Source: Acetobacter sp. (GTDB lineage Bacteria > Pseudomonadota > Alphaproteobacteria > Acetobacterales > Acetobacteraceae). From it: a DNA stretch of 40,898 bases. Within the stretch, counting starts at the first letter, position 1. Each line of letters begins with the position of its first letter. Shown here piece after piece: positions 17,157 to 27,266 of this stretch. The stretch is from positions 1 through 40,898 of the forward strand of contig JAFVHT010000032.1 of NCBI GenBank assembly GCA_017474285.1, read 5' to 3'. The notes under the pieces were generated by a model that had not been told where the DNA came from, made no database searches, and saw only the letters and a list, made by a program, of their open reading frames with translations. A program made the position numbers and the translations under genes.

Positions 17157-18706
17157 TAGAAATCCTCCCACCCCTGATCAGAAGAGGTTGTTGGTAAAGA
17201 TTTGCCTGACGGGGTTTTAACCATCGCAGGTGTAGATGAGATTGATGGCGTTGATGAAACCGAAGACGTCACTTTAAGTGGTTGCGGCTTTGGAGAAACA
17301 GAAACATGCCGCACAGGCGTATTAACGACAGGCACAACATGCGAAGATCCCTCTTGTCCTGTGCGGAAACGTGAGAGGGTTTGTGTCAGCTTTTGTGTTT
17401 CTGAGGTGAGATTATGACTTGCCGCAGTGCTTTCTTCCACCATAGCTGCGTTTTGCTGGGTAACCTGATCCATTTCACCAATAGACGTAGTGATTTCCGT
17501 CAAACGCTGAGCCTGTTCCTGTGTTGCTTTAGAAACCTCTTCAACACGGGTTGCAATAGTTTGAATACCACCCGCAAAATCTTGCAAGTAACGACCCGTT
17601 TTTTGCACAAGATCCACGCCCTTATCAACCTGCTCCGCCGAAACAGAAATCAAGCGTTTAATTTCATTCGCAGAACGTGCTGATTGTTCCGCCAAAGAAC
17701 GTACTTCTTGCGCCACCACAGCAAAGCCACGCCCTGCATCCCCTGCACGTGCCGCCTCGACCCCCGCATTAAGCGCCAAAACGTTCGTTTGGAAAGCAAT
17801 ACCATCAATAACAGAAATAATCTCCCCAATAGCATCAGAAGATTTTTTAATGCTATCCATCGCCTCTGTTGTTTCTTTCATAACCACATTAGCAGACTTA
17901 ACTTTTTCAAAGGCTTGATTTGTTTCATTGCTTGCATCACTACAGGCATCAGCTGTAAGATGCACACCCTCTGTAATCGTGCGCACAGCGGTTGCAATTT
18001 CACCAAGATTACCAGCTTGTTTTTCAGTTCTCTTCGCAAGGTCATCAGAAGCAGCAGAAATTTCCCCCGCGCCCGTAGCAATAAGATCTGTATTACGAGA
18101 AACAGCAATAATAGCTTCCCGCAAACGTCCAACCGAAGTTGTAAAGACATCACGCAGAGAAGCAAATTCTCCATCAAAACTTTTACTTGTAATACGAACC
18201 GTAAGATTCCCTTTTGCAATCTCACCCATCGCATCATTGAGTTCTTTAATAACCTGATGGGTTTCCACATCTCTCTCTTCTGCACGAGAGAGATTTTGTT
18301 GGATTTCACCTGCCATAGCCTCTTGTTTACGACGTGCATCTTGTTGTTCAGCAACCAAGCCAGCAAAATCTCTTACTACACACGCTAAACGTCCAACACA
18401 ATCTCTATGATCTGTAAAAGGAATTGACTCTACACTCACCCCTTGAAGAGTTTTTTCTGCCGCGTCAACCATTTGTACAACAGGCTCAACAATGTAATTA
18501 CGCATGACATACCAATAAACAAAGACAACGATCTGCCCTATAAACAACATTGTCATATTTAAAGCAAATGTTACCTTAAACGAATGAATTACGAAATAGC
18601 CACAGAATGAAACAAGAATCTGTGCCATAAGGAATAACTCTAACCCCCATATTGCTACCTTAGCTTTCACCAATAAAGGTGCATCATTGACTAGCCAACT
18701 AAACAT
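17156..18706 (-). CDS. Methyl-accepting chemotaxis protein with no periplasmic sensor domain
   Basis: A 516-residue receptor. Two transmembrane helices (about 17-40 and 46-68) are joined by only a few residues, so there is no external ligand-binding domain. A HAMP segment follows (about 69-120), with a second HAMP-like segment near 155-205. The signalling tip is canonical (I-A-F-Q-T-N-V-L-A-L-N-A, then E-A-A-R-A-G). It ends G-W-E-D-F, matching the x-W-x2-F pentapeptide that tethers CheR or CheB. A strong GGAGAGG site precedes the ATG. As first gene of the che operon it parallels rhizobial IcpA/McpA, though those lack membrane anchors or differ in sensors. It probably senses an internal or membrane-derived signal. 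Confidence 0.88.
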   Translation of the reverse strand: MFSWLVNDAPLLVKAKVAIWGLELFLMAQILVSFCGYFVIHSFKVTFALNMTMLFIGQIVVFVYWYVMRNYIVEPVVQMVDAAEKTLQGVSVESIPFTDHRDCVGRLACVVRDFAGLVAEQQDARRKQEAMAGEIQQNLSRAEERDVETHQVIKELNDAMGEIAKGNLTVRITSKSFDGEFASLRDVFTTSVGRLREAIIAVSRNTDLIATGAGEISAASDDLAKRTEKQAGNLGEIATAVRTITEGVHLTADACSDASNETNQAFEKVKSANVVMKETTEAMDSIKKSSDAIGEIISVIDGIAFQTNVLALNAGVEAARAGDAGRGFAVVAQEVRSLAEQSARSANEIKRLISVSAEQVDKGVDLVQKTGRYLQDFAGGIQTIATRVEEVSKATQEQAQRLTEITTSIGEMDQVTQQNAAMVEESTAASHNLTSETQKLTQTLSRFRTGQEGSSHVVPVVNTPVRHVSVSPKPQPLKVTSSVSSTPSISSTPAMVKTPSGKSLPTTSSDQGWEDF

Positions 18707-19280
18707 ACGATGTCCTCTCCAGTTTAACAGATATGAGCCTAAGGCTATACCCTCTATATTCCATCACTTTCTGCCATCTCAAAATATGGCTTATTTTTAT
18801 AATTCCTCTCAAGTAAACACAGGTCTATAGATAGATTAGTTGCAAAACAGGTTGACCAACCTTATAAACAGATACCCGCTCTTGATAATATTACAAGAAG
18901 ATATATTCACGTTAATATATAAAATGTCAAGATAAAGTACAAAATTCCCTTCAACAAATCTCTTGTTGATTTATCCATTAACACTTAAGATTCCCCTTAC
19001 CTTGCTCCTTTTCCTTTCTCCTTATTGATTCATATATCTTATAATTTTTGACTCTCTCGTTGTCTTTGCTCTAAAGTCTTTCTCTAAAATTGGCTTTTTA
19101 GTTTTTATAACCCTTTTTCATATTCAAGAAACCACAGCATAAGCTTCCTTAAAATCTCATTTTCTCCTGACGGATGGTGCGTAGTTACTTTTACCTTAAA
19201 GATAATGCGCAAAAATACTTTATAAAATATACTTCATCTCATTTTAGACATGTTGCACGAAAGGTTTATCGTTCGGTCCT
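18707..19280. other. Divergent intergenic region upstream of che operon and MFS gene
   Basis: 574 AT-rich bases that should hold the promoter of the che operon (leftward) and that of the MFS gene (rightward). A small dyad AGGTTG-AC-CAACCT lies at 18849-18862. I could not identify a convincing sigma-70 or sigma-28 promoter by eye and see no credible gene: the open frame at 19174-19377 overlaps the MFS start and looks spurious. Confidence 0.5.
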
Positions 19281-20519
19281 ATGGCGACACCATCTTCCCC
19301 CTCCCTCATTGGGCACCCTGGTCTTTTTGCCTTTATTTCAACTCGGGCCTTATCCGCTTTTGCTATACAAATTCTAGGCGTTGCTGTTGGCTGGCAGATT
19401 TATGCCATTACTCATAGCGCTGCCTCGTTAGGATTGGTAGGATTGGCACAATTCTTACCGATGCTCATTTGTGTTTTTCATGCGGGTTATATTGCTGATC
19501 GCTATAACCGCAAATATATTGTATTGTGTTGCGAAATCGTTGAAGCCCTTGCCGCAGCAGGCATGGCTTATACCTCGTTTATAAAAGTAATAACGCCAAC
19601 AGAAATTTATACCCTTGTTGGTATCCTTGGCTTATGCCGTGCTTTTGAAAGACCTGCCCAACAAACTTTTCTCCCTTCTTTGGTACCTGCGGCTGTTTTT
19701 CCACGTGCTACAGCGCTTTCTTCCTCAGTTTTTCAATTTGCTTGCGTTGCTGGTCCTTCTGCAGGGGGACTTTTATACGGGTTAGGTGCTGGAGTTTGTT
19801 ACACACTTTGCGCGCTAGGGTTTTTCTTTGCATTCATTTCAACAACCCTTATCCATCTTGAACCTCAAACACGCCTTTCTACTACTTCCTCTGGTATGGC
19901 ATCTGTTTTCGGAGGAATTGCGTTTTTAAGGCAGAAACCTACAATGTTAGGAGCAATTTCTCCTGATTTATTTGCGGTTTTATTAGGTAGCTCTATTGCC
20001 CTCCTCCCTATTTTCGCCACCGATATTCTCCATTCTGACCCTGTAGGGTTAGGCATGTTACGCGCTGCCCCCGGTATTGGGGCATTGATTGTCGCAGCTA
20101 TTTGTGCACGTCACTCCTTCACACGCCATGCGGGAGTATGGATGTTTGCCTCAGTGGCTATTTTTGGTGTGACAACCATCGCATTTGGTTTTTCACGTTC
20201 TATTACCCTTTCGGTGATTTTATTAGCCATTGGGGGTGGGTCTGATGTCATTAGTGTTATGATACGCAGCACACTTGTTCAACTTGGCACGCCTAATGAA
20301 ATGCGCGGTAGGGTTTCTTCGGTCAATACGCTTTTTATTGGCTCATCTAACCAATTAGGCGAGTTTGAGAGCGGTATGCTCGCAGAACTTCTTGACCCTA
20401 CCGCTGCTGTTGTTCTCGGTGGAGTCGGGACACTCCTCATTACAGGCTTATGGATGATGTTTTTTCCGAGTTTACGCCGTCTTGATAGACTCGAGAGTAT
20501 TACCCCTGAAACCGTGTAA
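19281..20519 (+). CDS. MFS transporter, EntS-like (MFS_3) family
   Basis: A 412-residue inner-membrane protein with about 12 hydrophobic segments. The A-D-R-Y-N-R-K loop between helices 2 and 3, [11 protein letters not shown] near residue 120, and [20 protein letters not shown] near 340 are characteristic of the EntS-type exporters of siderophores and drugs. There is no siderophore gene nearby, so the cargo is unknown. ATG 19281 has no good ribosome site (AAAGG is about 16 bases away). Its last 20 bases overlap the end of convergent ilvD. Confidence 0.82.
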   Translation: MATPSSPSLIGHPGLFAFISTRALSAFAIQILGVAVGWQIYAITHSAASLGLVGLAQFLPMLICVFHAGYIADRYNRKYIVLCCEIVEALAAAGMAYTSFIKVITPTEIYTLVGILGLCRAFERPAQQTFLPSLVPAAVFPRATALSSSVFQFACVAGPSAGGLLYGLGAGVCYTLCALGFFFAFISTTLIHLEPQTRLSTTSSGMASVFGGIAFLRQKPTMLGAISPDLFAVLLGSSIALLPIFATDILHSDPVGLGMLRAAPGIGALIVAAICARHSFTRHAGVWMFASVAIFGVTTIAFGFSRSITLSVILLAIGGGSDVISVMIRSTLVQLGTPNEMRGRVSSVNTLFIGSSNQLGEFESGMLAELLDPTAAVVLGGVGTLLITGLWMMFFPSLRRLDRLESITPETV

Positions 20520-22392
20520 TATCTCGCACAGCGCCACGTGCCGCACTCGTTGTGAGTAATGCATATGCCTGTAAAGCCTTTGAAATAACACGGTCCCGTT
20601 TTGGCTGCCATGCTCCTCCGTCGTCTTCACAAGCACGCGCTTCCATACGGGCACGCCGTGCCGCAAGTTCACTTTCAGACACCATGAGTTTTAGAGAACG
20701 TGCAGGAATATCAATTTCAATTCTATCGCCCTCTTCTACCAAACCAATAAGCCCGCCCTCTGCAGCTTCGGGAGAAATATGCCCGATAGAGAGACCAGAC
20801 GTTCCTCCAGAAAAACGCCCATCGGTAATAAGGGCGCATTTTTCAGCTAAACCTTTTGATTTTAAATAGCTGGTAGGGTAAAGCATTTCTTGCATGCCCG
20901 GTCCGCCACGTGGTCCTTCATAACGAATAACCACCACATCTCCCGGGCGAATAGCCTCTCCTAAAATCGCCGATACCGCTGCTTCTTGGCTCTCAAAAAT
21001 ACGGGCAGGACCAGCAAAAGTTTCTAGCCCTGCGGCAACACCTGCTGTTTTTACAATAGCCCCCTCTTCCGCTAAATTACCATAAAGAACAGCAAGCCCA
21101 CCATCTTGGCTATAGGCATGTGCGCCTTCACGAATAGCCCCCGATTGTCTATCGGTATCACATGAGGCACTATAATGCTCTTGAGAAAAGGCTTCTGTTG
21201 TGCGTATTCCCCCGGGTGCTGCGCGGAAAAATTGCTCTATTTCTACCGCAACGGGATTACTTCCTCCTATATCCCATTTTGCTAAGGCTTCAGAAAGAGA
21301 GGTCGCATGCACCATAGTTACATCACGATGCAATAAACCAAGTCGATCTAATGCACCCATAATAGCAGGGATACCACCTGCGCGGTGTACATCCTCCATA
21401 TGCACATCAGGATGCGAGGGAGATACTTTACACAAATGCGGCACTTTACGGGAAAGCCTATCAATATCGCGCATTGTAAAAGGCACTTCTCCCTCATAAG
21501 CCGCTGCTAAAAGGTGTAATACCGTATTGGTAGAGCCCCCCATGGCAATATCAACCGACATGGCATTTTCAAAGGCTTTCATACTTGCAATGTTTCGTGG
21601 GAGAACGGTTGCGTCGTCTTTTTCATAATAGCGACGTGCCATGTCAACAATACGATGCCCTGCCTCTTCAAAAAGACGTCTCCGTTCCTTATGCGTTGCA
21701 ATAAGGGTGCCATTTCCCGGTAATGAAAGCCCTAATGCCTCGGTTAGGCAATTCATAGAATTGGCTGTAAACATTCCCGAACATGAGCCACATGTTGGAC
21801 AAGCCGAACGTTCTATGGCTAAAGACTCTCCCTCACTCACTGATGGATTGGCTGCGGCAACCATTGATGTGACAAGATCTATTGGGTGTGAGAGGCTCTT
21901 ATCTTCTTTATCTGCTTGTTTGCCTGCTTGCTGCACATGCCCCGCTTCCATAGGTCCACCAGAAACAAAAATCGTTGGGATATTGAGGCGTAAAGCCGCC
22001 ATAAGCATGCCGGGGGTAATTTTGTCACAATTACTGATACATACCAACGCATCGGCACAATGAGCATTGACCATGTATTCCACGGCATCGGCAATAAGTT
22101 CACGCGAGGGAAGACTGTATAACATACCGCTATGCCCCATCGCAATACCATCATCTATGGCAATAGTATTAAACTCGCGACCGATTCCTCCAGCTTGTGC
22201 AATCGCATGGCAAACAAGCTGACCGAGGTCTTTTAAGTGTACGTGACCAGGCACAAATTGGGTAAAAGAATTAGCAACAGCAATAATAGGCTTACCAAAA
22301 TCTGCGTCTTTCAAGCCTGTCGCGCGCCACAAACTACGCGCCCCTGCCATATTTCTCCCATGTGTTGTCGTACGAGAACGATACTGAACCAT
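20500..22392 (-). CDS. ilvD: Dihydroxy-acid dehydratase IlvD
   Basis: A 630-residue iron-sulfur enzyme of branched-chain amino acid synthesis, converting dihydroxy acids to 2-keto acids. The length is close to the E. coli enzyme. The cluster and metal motifs are present: D-D-G at 80-82, C122 in [10 protein letters not shown], and [16 protein letters not shown] at 198-213. [11 protein letters not shown] near the N-terminus and G-R-F-S-G-G-T near the C-terminus confirm the family. AAGGGA is about seven bases before the ATG. It is a single gene, not in an ilv operon here. Confidence 0.96.
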   Translation of the reverse strand: MVQYRSRTTTHGRNMAGARSLWRATGLKDADFGKPIIAVANSFTQFVPGHVHLKDLGQLVCHAIAQAGGIGREFNTIAIDDGIAMGHSGMLYSLPSRELIADAVEYMVNAHCADALVCISNCDKITPGMLMAALRLNIPTIFVSGGPMEAGHVQQAGKQADKEDKSLSHPIDLVTSMVAAANPSVSEGESLAIERSACPTCGSCSGMFTANSMNCLTEALGLSLPGNGTLIATHKERRRLFEEAGHRIVDMARRYYEKDDATVLPRNIASMKAFENAMSVDIAMGGSTNTVLHLLAAAYEGEVPFTMRDIDRLSRKVPHLCKVSPSHPDVHMEDVHRAGGIPAIMGALDRLGLLHRDVTMVHATSLSEALAKWDIGGSNPVAVEIEQFFRAAPGGIRTTEAFSQEHYSASCDTDRQSGAIREGAHAYSQDGGLAVLYGNLAEEGAIVKTAGVAAGLETFAGPARIFESQEAAVSAILGEAIRPGDVVVIRYEGPRGGPGMQEMLYPTSYLKSKGLAEKCALITDGRFSGGTSGLSIGHISPEAAEGGLIGLVEEGDRIEIDIPARSLKLMVSESELAARRARMEARACEDDGGAWQPKRDRVISKALQAYALLTTSAARGAVRDITRFQG

Positions 22393-22783
22393 GTTTTATC
22401 CCTTAATTTTTAAGTGTTTCATCGCTTGTTCGAATATGCAGATTATTGTGGCATAACCTTTTTATTTTGTCTGTCCTGTCTTACCCTTTTATCACGTTTA
22501 TCACGGAGAATTATTTCTCTAATACTTCACCCTAACCGTCATTCTTAATCGTCATAGGACAAAAAAGGTGAAAACAACACACTAAAAACCTCTGTTACAA
22601 TCTCTTTTATAACAGATTGATAAAAAACTTAAAAAAGAGAAGAAACATAAGTTTTAATAATATTTTAATTATATATTGACTCTTAATAAGTTTTCCATCA
22701 ATTTATCGAGACAACGATAAAATGACACAGCAGAAGATTATAGAAACATAATGTATTAAGGTATTAAAAACGAGGTACCAAAT
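22393..22783. other. Intergenic region between ilvD and small-protein pair
   Basis: 391 bases upstream of ilvD (leftward) and of the small gene at 22784 (rightward). TTTATCACG is repeated in tandem at 22488-22496 and 22497-22505, a possible regulator site about 100 bases from the ilvD start. A block at 22676-22700 is repeated upstream of the second small gene (see separate entry). No attenuator-like leader peptide with runs of Leu, Ile or Val codons was recognised. Confidence 0.45.
22676..22700 (+). repeat. Upstream repeat, copy 1 (TTGACTCTT...TTTTCCATCA)
   Basis: A 25-base block beginning TTGACTCTT and ending TTTTCCATCA lies 84 bases before the small gene at 22784. A near-identical 26-base block is at 22961-22986, 64 bases before its paralogue at 23050. 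The TTGACT end resembles a -35 element, but no clear -10 follows in either copy. It shows that gene and control region were duplicated together. Confidence 0.6.
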
Positions 22784-22923
22784 ATGCGCTTATTTATTGC
22801 TTTTTTACTACCATTCTTATACTACCGGCAAAAATTTGGGCTGTTTACGCACTCAGCCGATATAATACAAATAAAAAGATTGCCGCTGCACTAAAGGAAA
22901 AAGGCTTTTCTCATTCTTCTTAA
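22784..22923 (+). pseudogene. Small membrane protein, frameshifted paralogue of the gene at 23050
   Basis: A good ribosome site (GAGG, eight bases before ATG 22784) opens a short frame that stops after 36 codons. In another frame the sequence continues to a stop at 22921-22923 with L-P-A-K-I-W-A-V-Y-A-L, then N-K-K-I-A-A-A-L-K-E-K-G, which matches the C-terminus of the neighbour (V-P-A-T-L-W-F-A-Y-T-L, N-K-N-L-A-V-V-L-G-E-K-G). One extra T in the T6 run at 22801-22806 would join them into a 46-residue protein. It is either a broken copy or a sequence error. No family is known to me. Confidence 0.6.
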
Positions 22924-22960
22924 TTATAGTCTTCTTAACACAAAATATAATACGCTCTGC

Positions 22961-22986
22961 TTGACTCTTTTAAAGGTTTTCCATCA
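22961..22986 (+). repeat. Upstream repeat, copy 2
   Basis: The 26-base counterpart of 22676-22700, with a one-base length difference and a few substitutions, placed 64 bases before the intact small gene at 23050. TTGACT at 22961-22966 could serve as a -35 element. Confidence 0.6.
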
Positions 22987-23049
22987 GTCTGTTAAGTAGC
23001 CTGTATTTGGCAAAATATCAAAACTATCAACAAGAAGAAAGGTATCTAT

Positions 23050-23268
23050 ATGCGTTCACTTGTTTCTTTTTTAACACCTCGGTCTGAGTTTTTTACTTTG
23101 AGAAGACTCCTTATAGGGAGTGCCTGTGTCGCAGCGTTCTCAGCTGACTCTTATTGTTCGGTTCCTGCAACATTGTGGTTTGCTTATACGCTTTTTCAAT
23201 TCGTTCAATACAGCAGAAATAAAAACCTCGCCGTTGTACTAGGGGAAAAAGGGCTTTCTGCCTCATAG
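23050..23268 (+). CDS. Small hydrophobic protein, unknown function
   Basis: A 72-residue protein with one or two probable membrane segments (about 22-31 and 37-53) and a short polar tail N-K-N-L-A-V-V-L-G-E-K-G. AGAAAGG is a few bases upstream of the ATG. It is homologous at its C-terminus to the frameshifted neighbour at 22784, and both carry the same upstream element, which supports a real, regulated small gene family. It lies 134 bases before pstC in the same direction, but nothing links it to phosphate uptake. I recognise no family. Confidence 0.6.
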   Translation: MRSLVSFLTPRSEFFTLRRLLIGSACVAAFSADSYCSVPATLWFAYTLFQFVQYSRNKNLAVVLGEKGLSAS

Positions 23269-23402
23269 TTTAAGGCTCTTCCTTTCTATCAGGACTTTAG
23301 CGCTTTAACAAACATGCGTTAAAGTCCTTATTCCATCCTTAAAGAGTGTTTACAGCGGCAAAAGGAGAGTGCTATTTCTGCAACACAAGTTCGAAAAGCG
23401 CG

Positions 23403-24365
23403 GTGAGTTTGGCTGTGACATATCTTACCTCCATAAAAGCGCGGCACCGAACGGCAGACCCTTTTTTCCGTTGGCTTGCTATTGCCTCTGGTTGTGGTAC
23501 GCTCGTTATTGTCTCGGCTATTATTGCCGTTATGGTTGCTGGCGGGTGGAAAGCTTTTACGGTTTTCGGACCGCGTTTTCTCATTGCCAATGTTTGGAAC
23601 CCCGTTACACAGCAATTTGGAGCCGCTGCTCCTCTTTTTGGCACATTAGCGAGTAGTGTATTCGCAATGATTGTTGCCGTTCCTCTCGCTTTTGGCACAA
23701 CATTTTGGCTGACAATGATCGCCCCTCCGCGGCTTTTTTCTGTCGTGAGTATGGCTGTACAATTGCTAGCCGCTATCCCCTCAATTATTTTTGGTATGTG
23801 GGGCGTTTTGGTGGTTGTCCCCTTTGTTGCGCATGTAGCACAGCCTTTTGCCCAATGGCTTTTTGGGTCTACTCCTATTCTTTCTGCCCTTGTTACAGGT
23901 CCTCGCTTTGGCACAGGCCTTCTTACGACGGCTTTTGTTTTAGCGATCATGATTACCCCCTCTATGACCGCCGTTCTATGTGACGTGTTTACAGCTATCC
24001 CCCCTGTACTGCGTGAAAGTGGCTATGGAATTGGAGCAACACGATGGGAAGTTGTTCGCTATATCATGCTACCCTATTCTCGTGAGGGATTCATCGGTAG
24101 TATTGTATTAGGCATGGGCCGTGCTATGGGAGAAACGATGGCTGTTACTTTTGTTATTGGTGATAATAACCATATAAGTTGGTCATTGTTTGCACCAACC
24201 AACTCTATTGCTTCTCTCATTGCTCTTGAATTTCCCGAAAGCCCAACAGGAAGTCTTAAATTAGCCTCTCTTTTAGCGTTAGGCGCTATTCTCATGGCCA
24301 TTTCATTTTTTACTCTTTGGTGCTCACGTTGGCTCCTCACACGTGGTTCTCTAGCACGATGTTAA
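23403..24365 (+). CDS. pstC: Phosphate ABC transporter permease PstC
   Basis: About 320 residues with six transmembrane helices. Family features are W-N-P-V-T-Q-Q-F-G-A, I-P-S-I-I-F-G-M-W-G, the permease EAA-type loop E-S-G-Y-G-I-G-A-T-R-W-E-V-V, and G-R-A-M-G-E-T-M-A-V. The frame is open from a GTG at 23346. I place the start at GTG 23403 because it gives the usual short tail before F-F-R-W-L, but there is no good ribosome site at either. A GGAG followed by GTG at 23369 is out of frame. It is first in pstCAB-phoU; the phosphate-binding protein pstS is not in this window, which is unusual for the operon. Confidence 0.85.
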   Translation: MSLAVTYLTSIKARHRTADPFFRWLAIASGCGTLVIVSAIIAVMVAGGWKAFTVFGPRFLIANVWNPVTQQFGAAAPLFGTLASSVFAMIVAVPLAFGTTFWLTMIAPPRLFSVVSMAVQLLAAIPSIIFGMWGVLVVVPFVAHVAQPFAQWLFGSTPILSALVTGPRFGTGLLTTAFVLAIMITPSMTAVLCDVFTAIPPVLRESGYGIGATRWEVVRYIMLPYSREGFIGSIVLGMGRAMGETMAVTFVIGDNNHISWSLFAPTNSIASLIALEFPESPTGSLKLASLLALGAILMAISFFTLWCSRWLLTRGSLARC

Positions 24366-25267
24366 TCATTCACAACAATAACGATAACATTATGCCATCT
24401 CCCCCTTCTCTGATACGCGCGGATCATCCCCTTTTCGTAACAAAGCGCCGCCGTTTTATCGACCGTATTGCGACTGTTGCTAGTTGGGGAGCTACTTTGT
24501 TTGTCCTGTTTTTTTTAGGGTCTCTTTTATGGACATTGCTTTATAACGGTTTGCCTGGTTTTACCCTCCATCTTTTTACTCATTCTATGAAAGCACCAGA
24601 CCAAAATGGTGGACTTGCGAACGCTATTATTGGCAGTATTCTCCAAGTGGGATTTGCACTTCTCCTTGCAACACCGGCTGGTTTACTCACAGGCATTTAC
24701 CTTGCCGAATATGGCGCACAGAGCCCTCTTGCACGTGTAGTACGGTTTGTTTCCGATATGTTATTATCGGCACCGTCTATTCTTATTGGTCTTTTTGTTT
24801 ATTTAATTATGGTTGCCCCGTTGGAACATTTCTCTGGCTTTGCTGGAAGCGTTTCACTTGCTTTACTCGCTATGCCGATTATTGTTCGCACCACTGAAAA
24901 TATGCTACGCCTCGTCCCTCATTCCGTCAGAGAAGCAGGTATTGCTCTTGGCATACCGAAATGGCGCGTGACACTGTTTATTTGCCTCCGCGCTGCCCAA
25001 AGTGGCATTATAACGGGTATTCTTTTAGCGCTTGCCCGTATTGCGGGGGAAACAGCCCCTTTACTTTTTACATCGCTCGGTAATTCAAAACTATCGTTTA
25101 ACATGGAACGACCTATGGCAAGTGTACCGCTTGCTATTTACGAATATGCAGGTTCCGCTTATCAAGATTGGATGCAAGAGGCATGGAGCGGTGCTTTATT
25201 GATTACTGTCGCTGTTCTTGCTATTAATATTGTTGTACGTATAAGCACTTACAAAGGTCGCACATGA
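24359..25267 (+). CDS. pstA: Phosphate ABC transporter permease PstA
   Basis: A 302-residue six-helix permease, partner of PstC in phosphate import. Supporting features: [30 protein letters not shown], the loop [13 protein letters not shown], and [15 protein letters not shown] 24359 overlaps the pstC stop by seven bases; ATG 24392 is an alternative. Its stop overlaps the pstB ATG by four bases, so the operon is translationally coupled. Confidence 0.9.
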   Translation: MLIIHNNNDNIMPSPPSLIRADHPLFVTKRRRFIDRIATVASWGATLFVLFFLGSLLWTLLYNGLPGFTLHLFTHSMKAPDQNGGLANAIIGSILQVGFALLLATPAGLLTGIYLAEYGAQSPLARVVRFVSDMLLSAPSILIGLFVYLIMVAPLEHFSGFAGSVSLALLAMPIIVRTTENMLRLVPHSVREAGIALGIPKWRVTLFICLRAAQSGIITGILLALARIAGETAPLLFTSLGNSKLSFNMERPMASVPLAIYEYAGSAYQDWMQEAWSGALLITVAVLAINIVVRISTYKGRT

Positions 25268-26367
25268 GCTTAACTCTTCGTCCCGTTCAAAACTCTTCAC
25301 AAACTCCCCCTCAACATTGTTTGAAGGAGACCCAAGAAGAACCTCCTCAGATATTTTCTCTGAAAACACAAACGCCTCTTTTACAGGAAAATCTTTCTTG
25401 GAACACACTTTCACAAGCCTTTACAAAAGAGTTTTCTATCAAAGCTTCACCACACAATAATACTGATCACAACGTTGAAAAAAGCCTTTCTCACAAGGTG
25501 CCTGCTTCCCCTCAAAGCCCCCCACCTGCCCATAAAAACGCTGCCGAAAAAGGATTTCACGGGTTTACAGAGGTTTCTGCTCTGCATAGTACACTCGTCG
25601 AGCAGCCTGATACCCCTCCTGTTTTAGAGGTAAAAGACCTAAATTTCTATTATGGCAACACCCATGCCCTACATAATATTTCGCTTCATTTCCCCCTGCG
25701 AAGTATCACAGGTATGATTGGTCCTTCAGGGTGTGGCAAATCAACATTATTGCGCGTTCTCAACCGTATGTATGACCTTTATCCCAATCAACGCGCTACA
25801 GGTGAAGTCTTATTTGACGGGCAAAATATCCTTTCCCCAGACATAGATCTTAACGAATTACGCTCCCGCGTAGGCATGGTATTTCAAAAACCGACTCCTT
25901 TCCCTATGTCTATTTACGAAAATATCGCTTTTGGTATTCGCCTTCACGAACGTATTCCTAAATCAGAGCTTGATGGACGGGTTGAAGATGCGCTTCGCCG
26001 CGTAGCCCTTTGGAGTGAAGTCCAAAACCGCTTACATAGTTCTGCCGTTACCATGTCAGGCGGGCAGCAACAACGTTTGTGTATTGCACGCACTATTGCT
26101 ATTCGACCGGAGGTTATTTTATTTGATGAACCAACTTCCGCCCTTGATCCTGTTTCTACCGCCAGAATTGAAGAACTTCTTGATGAATTAAAAACGGAAT
26201 TTACGATTGCAATTGTTACCCACAACATGCAACAAGCTGCCCGTTGTGCTGACCAAGTCGCTTTTTTCTATATGGGGCGTTTAATTGAGGTTGATAGCAC
26301 GCTTCGCATGTTTACTGCCCCCAAAGAGCAACAAACACAAGATTATATTACAGGTCGTTTTGGTTAG
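25264..26367 (+). CDS. pstB: Phosphate ABC transporter ATPase PstB with long N-terminal extension
   Basis: A 367-residue ATPase that powers PstCA. The ABC domain begins near residue 119 and is complete: Walker [10 protein letters not shown] at 153-161, Q-loop Q-K-P, signature M-S-G-G-Q-Q-Q-R-L near 262, Walker B V-I-L-F-D-E-P and the H-loop T-H-N-M-Q-Q-A. Typical PstB proteins are about 250-270 residues. The extra roughly 118 residues are polar and rich in P, Q, S, T and H, with no known domain. The ATG overlaps the pstA stop (ATGA), which argues that translation really begins there; no good ribosome site precedes the ABC domain. Confidence 0.9.
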   Translation: MSLTLRPVQNSSQTPPQHCLKETQEEPPQIFSLKTQTPLLQENLSWNTLSQAFTKEFSIKASPHNNTDHNVEKSLSHKVPASPQSPPPAHKNAAEKGFHGFTEVSALHSTLVEQPDTPPVLEVKDLNFYYGNTHALHNISLHFPLRSITGMIGPSGCGKSTLLRVLNRMYDLYPNQRATGEVLFDGQNILSPDIDLNELRSRVGMVFQKPTPFPMSIYENIAFGIRLHERIPKSELDGRVEDALRRVALWSEVQNRLHSSAVTMSGGQQQRLCIARTIAIRPEVILFDEPTSALDPVSTARIEELLDELKTEFTIAIVTHNMQQAARCADQVAFFYMGRLIEVDSTLRMFTAPKEQQTQDYITGRFG

Positions 26368-26377
26368 TGAGGCTAAA

Positions 26378-27115
26378 ATGGAGTATAAAACGACACATAC
26401 CATTACCCGATATGATCAGGAACTTGAAAGCCTACGGGCTATTATGGGGCGTATGGGAGAGCTTGTTGAGCGGCAAACCACAAAAGCCGTTGCTGCCGTT
26501 GTTGATCAAGATGAACACGCGGCTTATGAAGCCTCTGCCCTTGATCCACAAGTTGATGCCCTTGAACGTGAAGTTGAAACTTTAGGTATACGTATTTTAG
26601 CATTACGCGCACCTATGGCTTCTGATTTACGTATGATTATAGCCGCTCTAAAAATGAGTAGCGACCTTGAGCGTATTGGAGATTATGCCGCAAGCATTGC
26701 ACACCGCTCACGTAAAGCAACACCGCTTGATGATGGTTTTTCGTTTAGTTCGTTACGGGCTATGGGGCATATGGTAGAAGAAAACCTTCACCGTACTGTT
26801 ACCGCGATGGTTAATAACGATGCCGACATTGCCTGCGAGGTATGGAGTTCTGATACCATTATTGATGATCTCTATACGACGATGTTCCGTGAACTTGTCA
26901 CCTATATGATGGAAACCCCACGCCATATAGGCATTTGTATTCATTTACTGGTGATTGCCAAAAACCTTGAACGGATTGGAGATCACGCCACCAATATTGC
27001 AGAGCGTATTTACTATGCTGTTACAGGGCAAATGTTGCCCTCTGAACGCCCTAGAGGTGGTGAGTCAAATCGTGAAACATTTCCTGAATCACGTGCTGAA
27101 TCATCTATTGAATGA
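26378..27115 (+). CDS. phoU: Phosphate signalling protein PhoU
   Basis: A 245-residue helical protein that restrains the Pst transporter and PhoR signalling. Both metal-binding repeats are visible: S-S-D-L-E-R-I-G-D-Y-A-A-S-I-A and K-N-L-E-R-I-G-D-H-A-T-N-I-A. The start at 26378 follows the pstB stop by 10 bases, with a weak GAGG-like site between. The frame is open further upstream inside pstB, but family length supports this start. The tail after residue 225 is polar and variable. It is the last gene of the pst operon; no phoB or phoR is in view. Confidence 0.92.
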   Translation: MEYKTTHTITRYDQELESLRAIMGRMGELVERQTTKAVAAVVDQDEHAAYEASALDPQVDALEREVETLGIRILALRAPMASDLRMIIAALKMSSDLERIGDYAASIAHRSRKATPLDDGFSFSSLRAMGHMVEENLHRTVTAMVNNDADIACEVWSSDTIIDDLYTTMFRELVTYMMETPRHIGICIHLLVIAKNLERIGDHATNIAERIYYAVTGQMLPSERPRGGESNRETFPESRAESSIE

Positions 27116-27177
27116 GACCTAGAACCGAAAAAACGCAAAACTTTTTGGCTGCCTAAGAAATGATGTTCAAAAAACTA

Positions 27178-27206
27178 TTGACAATTTAATAGTATTTAAT
27201 AATGCT
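27178..27206 (+). promoter_or_regulatory. Candidate sigma-70 promoter of dynamin module A
   Basis: A perfect TTGACA at 27178-27183 is followed after 16-17 bases by TAATGCT, a weak -10 match. It lies about 85 bases before the first gene of the module and 63 bases after phoU, in an AT-rich gap. This suggests module A has its own promoter. Confidence 0.4.
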
Positions 27207-27266
27207 AAGAGAAGTAGTAAAAGTAACCCAATTACAAAAAAAGTAAGAAAGGATATGGGTATAGTA

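Noticed and set aside
17684..18388. 234-residue plus-strand open frame opposite the chemoreceptor
   Set aside because: Antisense to conserved receptor coding sequence, with Cys/Arg/Asn-rich nonsense composition.
19174..19377. 67-residue open frame ahead of the MFS gene
   Set aside because: Overlaps the MFS start in another frame, with no good ribosome site and no plausible protein features.
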